Shown in pieces: positions 6,286 to 13,193 of a stretch of 64,000 nucleotides of DNA; the stretch's first letter is position 1; every line of letters begins with the position of its first letter. Source of the stretch: Bacteroidota bacterium (GTDB lineage: Bacteria; Bacteroidota; Bacteroidia; Bacteroidales; WCHB1-69); NCBI GenBank assembly GCA_022708105.1, contig JAKIZI010000007.1, forward strand, positions 326-64,325, in the 5' to 3' direction. Both the position numbers and the translations under genes were made by a program. The notes beneath the pieces were generated by a model. The model saw nothing but the letters and a program-made list of their open reading frames with translations. It was not told the DNA's origin and did not search any database.

Positions 6286-6609
6286 AACTTTTTGGTTTTA
6301 AATTAATAAATTGAACAATTATTGTCTTTTTTAATAAAAAGGATTTCTATTTCTTTTCAATTTGCAAATATAAATATATTTTTTAAATATGCAATACAAA
6401 ATCTAACTATTTCACAAAAAATTATAGCAAACAATCTGAATTTTTTTTTATGTACATCAAAAAGAATTTTCCGGCTTCTGATTTTTCACATCCGGCTTTG
6501 ATCTATTTTCTAAGATTTACTGATAATTAAAATTGTTTTTTTAATTCTTTGGAATGTTAATAAATAATATGTAGGAACTTAAAAAAAAGTACAAATAAAT
6601 AGAAAAAAA
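6286..6609. other. AT-rich intergenic region
   Basis: This stretch lies between two minus-strand genes. It contains the promoter box of the 5416 gene (6365-6372) and otherwise only AT-rich sequence with homopolymer runs. I found no ORF, hairpin terminator or RNA-like structure for the upstream porX gene. Confidence 0.6.
6365..6372 (-). promoter_or_regulatory. -7 box for the type A sorting-domain gene
   Basis: On the minus strand the sequence is TATATTTG, matching TAnnTTTG. It predicts a leader of about 75 bases before the ATG at 6285. Confidence 0.55.
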
Positions 6610-8160
6610 TTACTTGGGAAGCAGTTTTACACAGGGAACCATCATCTCTTCCATAGAAATTCCGCCGTGTTGGAAGGTGTTTTTGTAGTAGCTGACGTAG
6701 TAGTTATAGTTATTGGGATATGCGAAGAAGTCATTGCGGGTAGCAAATACAAATTGGGAGGTAATTCCCTCTTTGGGTAAATAGGCATCCGCCGGATTTT
6801 TAATTTCAAAGACCTCTTTTGCCGGATAATCCATATTTTTCCCCACCTTATAACGTAAATTGGTGTTCACATTTCTGTCTCCAATCATCTTGAGGGGACG
6901 GTCAATTTTAATGGCACCGTGATCGGTGGTAATGAACACCGGAATTTTCTTCGCAGAAAGGAATTTCAACATATCTAATAACAACGAATTCTCGAACCAC
7001 GAAGCTGTCACGCTGCGATACGATTTTTCATCCTGAGCCAATTCCCGAATCAAATCCACATCGGTACGGGCATGGGAAAGCATGTCCACAAAATTGAAAA
7101 TAATAACGTTGAACGGATTGTTCAGGAGTTGATGAAAAGCGTCAAACACCTTTTTCCCGAATTCAAGATTAAGAATTTTATAGAAGGAAAATTTTACATT
7201 TTTTCCGTGTCTTTTGAGGTACTCGGCAAGCAACTCTTGTTCGTGCTGGTTCTTTCCTCCTTCATCATTTTCATTGAGCCAAAGTCCGGGGTATTTTTTT
7301 TCAATTTCGGAAGGTAATAATCCCGAAAAGAGGGAATTGCGGGCATAATGAGTTGCCGTAGGCAAAATACTGTAGTGAATATCCTCATTTTCGACATAAA
7401 AGTAGTTGTGAATGAACGGCTGTATGCTCTTCCACTGGTCGTATCGTAAATTGTCGATTACAAAAAGGAATACAGGTTGCTTTTCGGAAATAGAGGGGAA
7501 CACTTTTTCTTTGAGTGCCGTATGGGAAAGAATCGGTTTATCATCTCCTTTGCCGTTGAGCCAATTGATATAATTTTTCATAATAAAACGAGCAAATTGG
7601 GTATTGGCTTCCTCTTTTTGCTGCGCCAAGATTTCGGAGATCCCCGGATCTTCAATATTCTCCAACGCCAATTCCCAATAGACCAACTCTTTATACAATT
7701 CCTCCCACTCATTCACAGAGAGATGGTCTGAAATTCTCATGGATATATTACGGAAAGCTTGTTGATAATCCATGGTTTTCTTCTCGGAGACAATCTTCAC
7801 ATTTTCCGTGTTCTTTTTCAAACAAATCCATATCTGATTCGGGTTCACCGGCTTGATAAGATAATCGGCAATATTGGAGCCGATGGCATCTTCCATAATG
7901 TGTTCTTCTTCACTTTTGGTAATCATTACCACCGGAATATTGCTGTTCAGGGCTTTCATTCTTTTCACGGTTTCAATACCGGTTAATCCGGGCATATTCT
8001 CGTCCAATAAGACAATGTCAATGTGTTCCTTTTTCATCACTTCAAGAGCATCGTCACCACTCACTACGGGGATAACTTCGTAACCTTTGCTTTCCAAAAA
8101 AAGAATATGGGGTTTTAACAAATCTATTTCATCGTCGGCCCAAAGAACTTTAATATTCAT
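6610..8160 (-). CDS. porX: T9SS response regulator PorX (receiver + PglZ domain)
   Basis: PorX is the response regulator that controls T9SS gene expression with the kinase PorY and sigma factor SigP in Porphyromonas. The protein starts MNIKVLWADDEIDLLKPH. The receiver domain spans about 1-120, with acidic D9/D10, phospho-acceptor D53 (VLLDENMPG), T81 and K103. A PglZ/alkaline-phosphatase-like domain follows at about 205-515, with metal-site candidates FVIDNLRYD, DMLSHARTD, TTDHG and FQHGG. At 516 residues it matches the known PorX length. I use the ATG at 8160, because an upstream ATG at 8211 adds 17 residues not seen in the family. The regulator is unusual in having an enzymatic rather than DNA-binding output domain. 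No PorY is in the window. Confidence 0.93.
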   Translation of the reverse strand: MNIKVLWADDEIDLLKPHILFLESKGYEVIPVVSGDDALEVMKKEHIDIVLLDENMPGLTGIETVKRMKALNSNIPVVMITKSEEEHIMEDAIGSNIADYLIKPVNPNQIWICLKKNTENVKIVSEKKTMDYQQAFRNISMRISDHLSVNEWEELYKELVYWELALENIEDPGISEILAQQKEEANTQFARFIMKNYINWLNGKGDDKPILSHTALKEKVFPSISEKQPVFLFVIDNLRYDQWKSIQPFIHNYFYVENEDIHYSILPTATHYARNSLFSGLLPSEIEKKYPGLWLNENDEGGKNQHEQELLAEYLKRHGKNVKFSFYKILNLEFGKKVFDAFHQLLNNPFNVIIFNFVDMLSHARTDVDLIRELAQDEKSYRSVTASWFENSLLLDMLKFLSAKKIPVFITTDHGAIKIDRPLKMIGDRNVNTNLRYKVGKNMDYPAKEVFEIKNPADAYLPKEGITSQFVFATRNDFFAYPNNYNYYVSYYKNTFQHGGISMEEMMVPCVKLLPK

Positions 8161-8243
8161 ATATTTAATTTTATTGATGTTTTCCATTAATAAAAACGAA
8201 TCCGGCGGCATATTGTTTTATCGGACAAAAGATTTTGAGCGGT

Positions 8244-9980
8244 TTAGAAATTCAGGGCCAATCCGAAATGAATTTTTCCGGTTTTGAAGGAGATCGGATT
8301 GTCTAATTGTTTGCCCAAAGCATAGCTCAGATAAAAGAGTCCTGCTTTCGTATCGAACGCCACGCCCAGACCGAAACCGAAGGGAAAATCCGAAAAATAC
8401 TTTGCGGAGAGGTTTTTCTCATACCAGGCCCCATCGAAAAAGAGGTTAAAATAGGCCTTGGGGGCAAACAGGAAACGCAATTCGGCCGTGCCAATCAAGT
8501 AAGTCGAAGCCGTAATTTCATCCTCATTGAATCCTCTGAGACTGTTCATTCCTCCTATTTTAAACAGTTCATTTTCAACCATGGAGGGAGCGATCAATGT
8601 TCCCCCGCGAGCCCCCAACTTAAAAACCCAACGTTTATGCAAAGGCATATAGCCCTGAAGCTGTCCCAACACCCGATAATGGACTGTTTGTAATAACATT
8701 CCCTCATACAATGATTCCGGCAATTTATTATTGGCCATAATCTTGCGCGTCCCTGCTCCCAGATTGAAATGCAATACGATTCCTTTCGTCGGATTGTACA
8801 AATAATCCAAACGACGATAATAAAGCTCCACTCCGTACAAAGCGCGCGAGTAGTCAGCCAACAGCAAAGCCGTTTCGGAAGCAGCCGATGCTACCGACAA
8901 TAAACTTGAGGTGGTATAATCGAAAAAGCCTTTTACAAAAGAGGCATTGGCAAAAGTATATTGTACCCCGAGCAGATAGTTCATGGAGAGATAGGCCGTA
9001 TCGGTTTTATCCAGCATAAAATCCCCGCTTATCCCTATTGGCGTTCGGAAGAGGAAGGGAAAATCGGCATGAACTTTAAGATATTGAGAATGTCGGCCGG
9101 GACTTCGCCAGAGCAAATCAAAAGACTCCCCTACTCCGAAAAGATTCTTTAAATTGAGTTGCAACTCACCCGCCAACGCAATTTTACCTGTCCGTTCATC
9201 CACCGGCACCAAGCCGATATAGCCGTCAAAACGATTCATTTTTTTCTTATTCAAAAAGAGATAAAGATAAGCACGGTCTTCCACAAATTCAACGCCGGCC
9301 GGGAGGAGTTCTGTCGCAAACTGAATCTCTCGGCTCTTTTGGGGAACTCTCGAAATAATGCGTTCATTATACGGTCGATCTTTTCTTATCCCAAAATAGG
9401 GATAGAGAAATCCCTTTTTCAATTTGGCATCTCCTTTCAGCACAATAGAATCAAAGGTTATATAGCGGTTTTTTTCTACTTTAAGAGATGCAGAAAAACG
9501 ATTTTCTTCCATCATCACACTATCGAGAGAAACCACAGCAAATGGATAGCCGTGTTCTTCTAAATATGTTAATAGTTTTTCAGACACTTCCGAAAAATCC
9601 GAAAGGGGAATTTGATTCTGCTTCATACGTGAAGATAGTCGTGCTTCCTGAAGAAGAATTTGCTCCGGTTGCAACACTTCGATATGGGCATTGGGAATTT
9701 TCGTTCCTTCCCAAAGCAATAAGCGATAATGCGCTGAATCCACTATCACGGAATCCACTGAAAAAGAGAGATAGCCGACACGTCGGCACGCTTGAACAAA
9801 TTGTTCTATTTTTCGTTCCAGCTCCTCCCGCGATTTAATCTTTTTTTGCAATCCATTGCTCCGTGCAAGTTGAAGAATTTCACTATTTTGCGAAGTAAAA
9901 AGCACCTCTTTTTGTGCTTCAGCAGTAAGTGAAAAAGCAATTAACAAACAGAGAAATAAAATTAACTTGTTTATTTTCAA
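8244..9980 (-). CDS. Omp85/BamA-TamA-family outer membrane protein
   Basis: This is a 578-residue outer-membrane beta-barrel of the Omp85 superfamily. It has a signal peptide (about 1-22, ending LTAEAQ), POTRA-like periplasmic segments at about 25-250, and a 16-strand-type barrel from about 255 to the end. The superfamily signature GGMNSLRGF is at 476-484, and the C terminus ends in aromatic F (FGLALNF), as expected for barrel proteins. It is shorter than BamA, so it resembles TamA or TpsB-type members that insert or translocate proteins. No upstream ATG supports the signal peptide, so the start is a TTG at 9980. It lies upstream of porX with an 83-bp gap and divergent from the small lipoprotein gene. 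Confidence 0.88.
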   Translation of the reverse strand: MKINKLILFLCLLIAFSLTAEAQKEVLFTSQNSEILQLARSNGLQKKIKSREELERKIEQFVQACRRVGYLSFSVDSVIVDSAHYRLLLWEGTKIPNAHIEVLQPEQILLQEARLSSRMKQNQIPLSDFSEVSEKLLTYLEEHGYPFAVVSLDSVMMEENRFSASLKVEKNRYITFDSIVLKGDAKLKKGFLYPYFGIRKDRPYNERIISRVPQKSREIQFATELLPAGVEFVEDRAYLYLFLNKKKMNRFDGYIGLVPVDERTGKIALAGELQLNLKNLFGVGESFDLLWRSPGRHSQYLKVHADFPFLFRTPIGISGDFMLDKTDTAYLSMNYLLGVQYTFANASFVKGFFDYTTSSLLSVASAASETALLLADYSRALYGVELYYRRLDYLYNPTKGIVLHFNLGAGTRKIMANNKLPESLYEGMLLQTVHYRVLGQLQGYMPLHKRWVFKLGARGGTLIAPSMVENELFKIGGMNSLRGFNEDEITASTYLIGTAELRFLFAPKAYFNLFFDGAWYEKNLSAKYFSDFPFGFGLGVAFDTKAGLFYLSYALGKQLDNPISFKTGKIHFGLALNF

Positions 9981-10041
9981 TTATTTATATATTATTTATT
10001 TCAAAAGCTTTAAAAATCAAATTTTTAATATGAATTTTCAT

Positions 10042-10049
10042 TACTTTTG
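10042..10049 (+). promoter_or_regulatory. -7 box for the small lipoprotein/PorG-like operon
   Basis: TACTTTTG matches TAnnTTTG. Transcription would start about 7 bases downstream, giving a 15-base leader to the ATG at 10072. This placement rules out the longer upstream ORF start at 9967. Confidence 0.6.
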
Positions 10050-10071
10050 CAAAGTTAAAATAATAACGGAA

Positions 10072-10212
10072 ATGAAGAAAATTATTGTTTTTATCATCAG
10101 TATAATTGTATTTACAGCCCTATTTTCATCATGTGCAAGTTACGCCAAATGTCCGGCTTACGGTCATTACTCTCAGGTGCAACCCGTTGCTGTGGATGAA
10201 AACAGTCTGTAG
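10072..10212 (+). CDS. Very small lipoprotein upstream of the PorG-like barrel
   Basis: The product is 46 residues: a signal peptide MKKIIVFIISIIVFTALF, a lipobox ending at C20 (SSCAS), and a 27-residue mature peptide with a second cysteine (YAKCPAYGHYSQV). The open frame extends back to 9967, but the promoter box at 10042-10049 lies inside that extension. It is 16 bp upstream of the PorG-like gene and probably co-transcribed. Mature lipoproteins this short are rare; it may be an accessory or assembly factor for the barrel. I do not recognise a named family. Confidence 0.8.
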   Translation: MKKIIVFIISIIVFTALFSSCASYAKCPAYGHYSQVQPVAVDENSL

Positions 10213-10228
10213 TTAACAAAATGCTTCA

Positions 10229-11008
10229 ATGATGGGCATTAACGAAAAACTGTATTTCAATTTTTCAAAAGCATGTTTTTTCATGCTTTTTTTATTTATG
10301 CCTTTTTGGGTGGAGGCGCAGGAGCGTGGGGAGGCACAAGGGGAGCGTGTTTACATAAAAGAGTGGAATTTCTCGCTCATCCTGAACACCTCGGGAGGCG
10401 GTATCGGGTTTCAGCACGGGCGCACGCCCAACTATTTCGACAAACATTTTTGGGAAATTGATTTTTTATACAACATTCATCAGAAGTCGGTTCGGGCAAG
10501 AAATCCTTATTATTCAGGTGTTTCGGCATACACGTATGGCAAATTAGCGGACCTGTTTTTTTTGCGTGGCGGTTACGGATATCAGCGCACTATTCATCAG
10601 AAGCCTTATTGGGGCGGGGTTCGGGTGCGATACACACTTTCGGGTGGTTTTTCCCTCGGAATGGCTATGCCGGTTTATCTCTACATAAGCTATATCACTC
10701 CGACAGGATTTCAACAGGTGGCTGAACGCTACGACCCTTCGATTCATAATATTGATAACATTATTCAGCGGGGACCTATTCTGAAAGGAATTTTCGAAAC
10801 CAAACTCCATCCCGGGTTTTATTTCAAGACCGGATTTAATTTTGACTTCAGTAAAGACGAAGCCACCATCCATATTATTGAAATCGGGGGCAGCATTGAC
10901 ATGATTTTCCCTTTCGTAGAGCAAATGGCTTACAACAAAACAAAGCCCTTTTATCTGTGTGCCTATTTATCCTATAACTTCGGCAAGAAAAAAGGGCATT
11001 ACGAATAG
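10229..11008 (+). CDS. Outer membrane beta-barrel protein, PorG-like (T9SS) candidate
   Basis: The 259-residue protein has a signal peptide ending VEAQ (about residue 30) and a mature part made of alternating short amphipathic strands. Conserved-looking segments are HGRTPNYFDKHFWEIDFLY, YTYGKLADLFFLRGGYGYQR and GGVRVRYTLSGGFSLG, followed by PVYLYISYI. This pattern is that of a widespread Bacteroidota barrel family that I associate with PorG, a partner of the PorK/PorN ring of the T9SS. The family link is from memory of conserved motifs and needs a profile search. The proximity to porX and to T9SS cargo supports it, as does the co-transcribed small lipoprotein. Alternative: a generic outer-membrane protein of unknown role. 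Confidence 0.6.
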   Translation: MMGINEKLYFNFSKACFFMLFLFMPFWVEAQERGEAQGERVYIKEWNFSLILNTSGGGIGFQHGRTPNYFDKHFWEIDFLYNIHQKSVRARNPYYSGVSAYTYGKLADLFFLRGGYGYQRTIHQKPYWGGVRVRYTLSGGFSLGMAMPVYLYISYITPTGFQQVAERYDPSIHNIDNIIQRGPILKGIFETKLHPGFYFKTGFNFDFSKDEATIHIIEIGGSIDMIFPFVEQMAYNKTKPFYLCAYLSYNFGKKKGHYE

Positions 11009-11022
11009 ATATAATTCATTAT

Positions 11023-11170
11023 TGGGGTCCGAAAATAAGTACCGGGAAAAAAATGATTATTATTGGTGTCCGGGAAAATAAGTACCGAGAAAATAATAAT
11101 ATCTAAATTTACTTTTTTCTCTTTCGTACTTTTGTCTTGATACAAAAGTACCAAAAAATCAAGGCAAAAA
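11023..11170 (+). repeat. ggtgtccg-type dispersed repeat with hairpin, copy 1
   Basis: A unit of the form ttggNgtccg..aaaataagtaccg occurs twice in tandem (from 11023 and from 11070). It is followed by a conserved tail of about 70 bp. The tail contains a perfect inverted repeat at 11126-11151, with 10-bp arms gtacttttgt/acaaaagtac and loop cttgat. A near-identical tail is at 62183-62291 and a head-only copy lies at 21456. Confidence 0.8.
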
Positions 11171-11330
11171 GAATGCCGCCCGCTCTGCCAAGCAGCTAAG
11201 CGGTTTTATCAAAACAAGGAAACGACAAGCGGTTTTGCAAGAACCGCTAAGCTGTTTGTCATTCACAGCACCGCCGCTTCTGCTTTTTGCCAGGCCGACG
11301 CGCGTGCTTCGTGGCGAATGATATGGGAAT

Positions 11331-11500
11331 TTGCTCCTACGGAGCTCATAATGTTTATTTAATAATGATGTTTGTAAAAAAATAACCAGAAAAATTCTAT
11401 GATGATGAAAGAATCAACATGGAACGGACTGGAGCTCCGTAGGAGCGAGATATTGGTAGAAAAAAGAGGAACAAATAAATCCAAAAGCTCCGTAGGAGCG
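11331..11500. repeat. Cluster of three ctccgtaggag REP-like hairpins
   Basis: Self-complementary gctcc-tac/gta-ggagc units occur at about 11333-11345 (inverted), 11434-11446 and 11488-11500. The one at 11434 is followed by gatattggtagaaaa, resembling the hairpin-plus-ggtag layout of the REP-like units at 4.0-4.7 kb. No transposase gene is adjacent, so they may be non-autonomous REPs. Confidence 0.65.
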
Positions 11501-11920
11501 GCACAATTCCACATATTTACCATATCATCACACCGTTTCACGGCAGATTGTATGGTCATTTGTTGGAGGTTGAGAATTATCGAAAAAAAAAGGAAATTGC
11601 GATAATTTCTTTTAGGAACTTTTGGTTGCAAGCCTTCCTCGAGGTCGTACATTATGTTTCTCGACACTTATTTTCCCGAACACGAATAATATTCTATAAA
11701 ACATTTCCAAACATTCCAAATATCACGATATGGACAATGTTGCGGAGCAACAATTTTTGTCTGACGTCCCTGACCGGGACGCAGGGAAGATGGTTTCTTC
11801 TTTCATTTCTACCGGGCTTCAGCCCCTAATCGGGGCTGAGCTGAAATACGAAATAATATTCCCTATTCGGGTCTGAGAGGAAAATTGAAATAATCCCACG
11901 AAGGACGGTCGGTGCAAGTT

Positions 11921-12081
11921 GCGGCGTGAGGCGCTTAGGCGGAAAGCCCGCAAAGACGGGAGGCGATGTGGCCGCTGCTGCAAAAGAGCGACCGGAGGAA
12001 GCTCCTTTTGCAGCATTGCGAGCACACGACTACCGGCTGCGGACTTGGAGCCGGGCGCCGGCGGCGAAGCCGACACGCCCT
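11921..12081 (+). repeat. GC-rich dispersed repeat, full copy B
   Basis: Second full copy of the element at 5190-5346, in the same orientation. About 110 bp in the core are almost identical, including the gctgcaaaag/cttttgcagc hairpin. It ends 24 bp before the stop of the DUF4293 gene, which is in the convergent orientation. Confidence 0.8.
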
Positions 12082-12104
12082 GATTATTAATAAAATAAAT
12101 ATTT

Positions 12105-12581
12105 CTATCGCAATCTGTCCGCAGAACGAACCAAATTTTCATCTTTTTTAATAGCCCGATTAGCTAAAAAGATAAAAAAAGGCGGAAGCACGCCAAGCAT
12201 AATCCAATAATTGAACCTAAATTCTTCGGGATTCAAAATATAACCTTCACGGGAAAAAAGGACATCCGGAAAAATATATAACATTAACACCAAAACCACA
12301 AAAAGAAGTATCATATTGAAGTTATTGATTTTGGTCTGTTTTCTGCGATTTTTATAATTAAATAAGGTATAAATCGAAGTGGCGGCAGAAACAAATAAAA
12401 TTATGGCAATATATAATGTCTGCATCTTGATAGCGCCATTGGGAACATCTTCTTTCAACACAAAGGAGGTGAACACTAAGGATGCCTCATCGGTATAAAT
12501 ATATCCGATTGGGATAAAGACAACAACAACAGTAATTATTGCGGCCAGCAATAAATAGAGAGATTGGATTCTTTGAATCAT
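12105..12581 (-). CDS. DUF4293 family membrane protein
   Basis: This is a 158-residue integral membrane protein of a Bacteroidota-restricted family of unknown function. The start MIQRIQSLYLLLAAII is the family hallmark. Four hydrophobic segments are visible, near residues 8-28, 55-75, 88-105 and 125-143, with a basic linker (YKNRRKQTK) between the second and third. The last residues are charged and probably cytoplasmic. It lies 19 bp downstream of the lipoprotein gene at 12601, so co-transcription is likely. The dispersed GC-rich repeat follows its stop codon. Confidence 0.85.
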   Translation of the reverse strand: MIQRIQSLYLLLAAIITVVVVFIPIGYIYTDEASLVFTSFVLKEDVPNGAIKMQTLYIAIILFVSAATSIYTLFNYKNRRKQTKINNFNMILLFVVLVLMLYIFPDVLFSREGYILNPEEFRFNYWIMLGVLPPFFIFLANRAIKKDENLVRSADRLR

Positions 12582-12600
12582 AATAATAAAAATTAAATGG

Positions 12601-13176
12601 TTATTGAAGTGTTTTATTGAGTGTAATGTAGGACAATTTTACCGGAGAATCCCCTACTTTGATATAAGGACGAAACTTAACGGCCACATTGGAAGGACGT
12701 CCGGAGCCATATTCGGTCATTTGTTTGGCAAAGTTGACGATACTTTCAAGAGTTTGTTGTTTCAGGACATCTCCCATGTTCACTCTTACCGGAATCGGAA
12801 TTATCTGACGACCTCCGTTGGCAGGCACATTGATGTTTATTTTGGGATTACTTCCTTCCACAATTGTACGTCCGTCGAGCAGCATCTGATAATCAAAGCC
12901 GTGGAGTGCGGCGGGCACGGTGGTGCTATTTTTCGCCAACACATTAATCGTAAACGTAATGTTATAATCTTTCCTTAAAAGGGCAGCAGTTGCTTTCGCC
13001 GCATCGCCAACGGATATATCTTGCACGCTTTTGATATTAGAGAGATTGATGCCAGCCCAAGAGATGTTTGCAAAGTCCGACATTTGATACTTGAGATTTG
13101 CCATATTTAAAGCTTGTTGTAGCGCACAACCCGAAAGCAGAAGTCCCAAAACAAGAACTGCAACTATTTTTTTCAT
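12601..13176 (-). CDS. Lipoprotein with LEA type 2/WHy-like domain
   Basis: The product is 191 residues with a lipoprotein signal (MKKIVAVLVLGLLLSGC; acylated C17). After a short linker, the region at about 65-160 alternates strands with NVLAKNSTTVPAALHGFDYQ, LLDGRTIVEGS and NVPANGGRQIIPIPVRVN. This is the layout of LEA14/WHy beta-sandwich domains, including the NP-rich strand and a stated binding region. These domains occur in stress proteins, and their bacterial role is unclear. It sits 17 bp downstream of the DPP III-like gene and 19 bp upstream of the DUF4293 gene, suggesting a three-gene operon at the cell envelope. Confidence 0.7.
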   Translation of the reverse strand: MKKIVAVLVLGLLLSGCALQQALNMANLKYQMSDFANISWAGINLSNIKSVQDISVGDAAKATAALLRKDYNITFTINVLAKNSTTVPAALHGFDYQMLLDGRTIVEGSNPKININVPANGGRQIIPIPVRVNMGDVLKQQTLESIVNFAKQMTEYGSGRPSNVAVKFRPYIKVGDSPVKLSYITLNKTLQ

Positions 13177-13193
13177 GATGTTTATTTTTATGG

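Larger units (their letters stand above)
11009..12104. other. 1.1-kb gene-free repeat patchwork
   Basis: No ORF here looks like a real gene. From left to right it holds two units of the ggtgtccg-type repeat (11023-11170) with a perfect 10-bp-stem hairpin, a GC-rich stretch with no recognised content (11170-11330), three ctccgtaggag hairpins, short inverted repeats around cgggcttcagcccctaatcg (11811-11840), and the second GC-rich dispersed repeat (11921-12081). It behaves as a landing site or graveyard for small repeats between two unrelated operons. Confidence 0.7.

Noticed and set aside
9967-10071. N-terminal extension of the small lipoprotein
   Set aside because: A -7 box lies inside it, and the signal peptide starts at 10072.
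11359-11829. ORFs on both strands in the repeat patchwork
   Set aside because: They run through hairpins and differ in composition from nearby genes; no conserved motif.
12604-12978. Plus-strand ORF antisense to the LEA-like lipoprotein
   Set aside because: Shadow of the real gene on the other strand; same for many other antisense frames such as 13458-14156 and 45620-46210.
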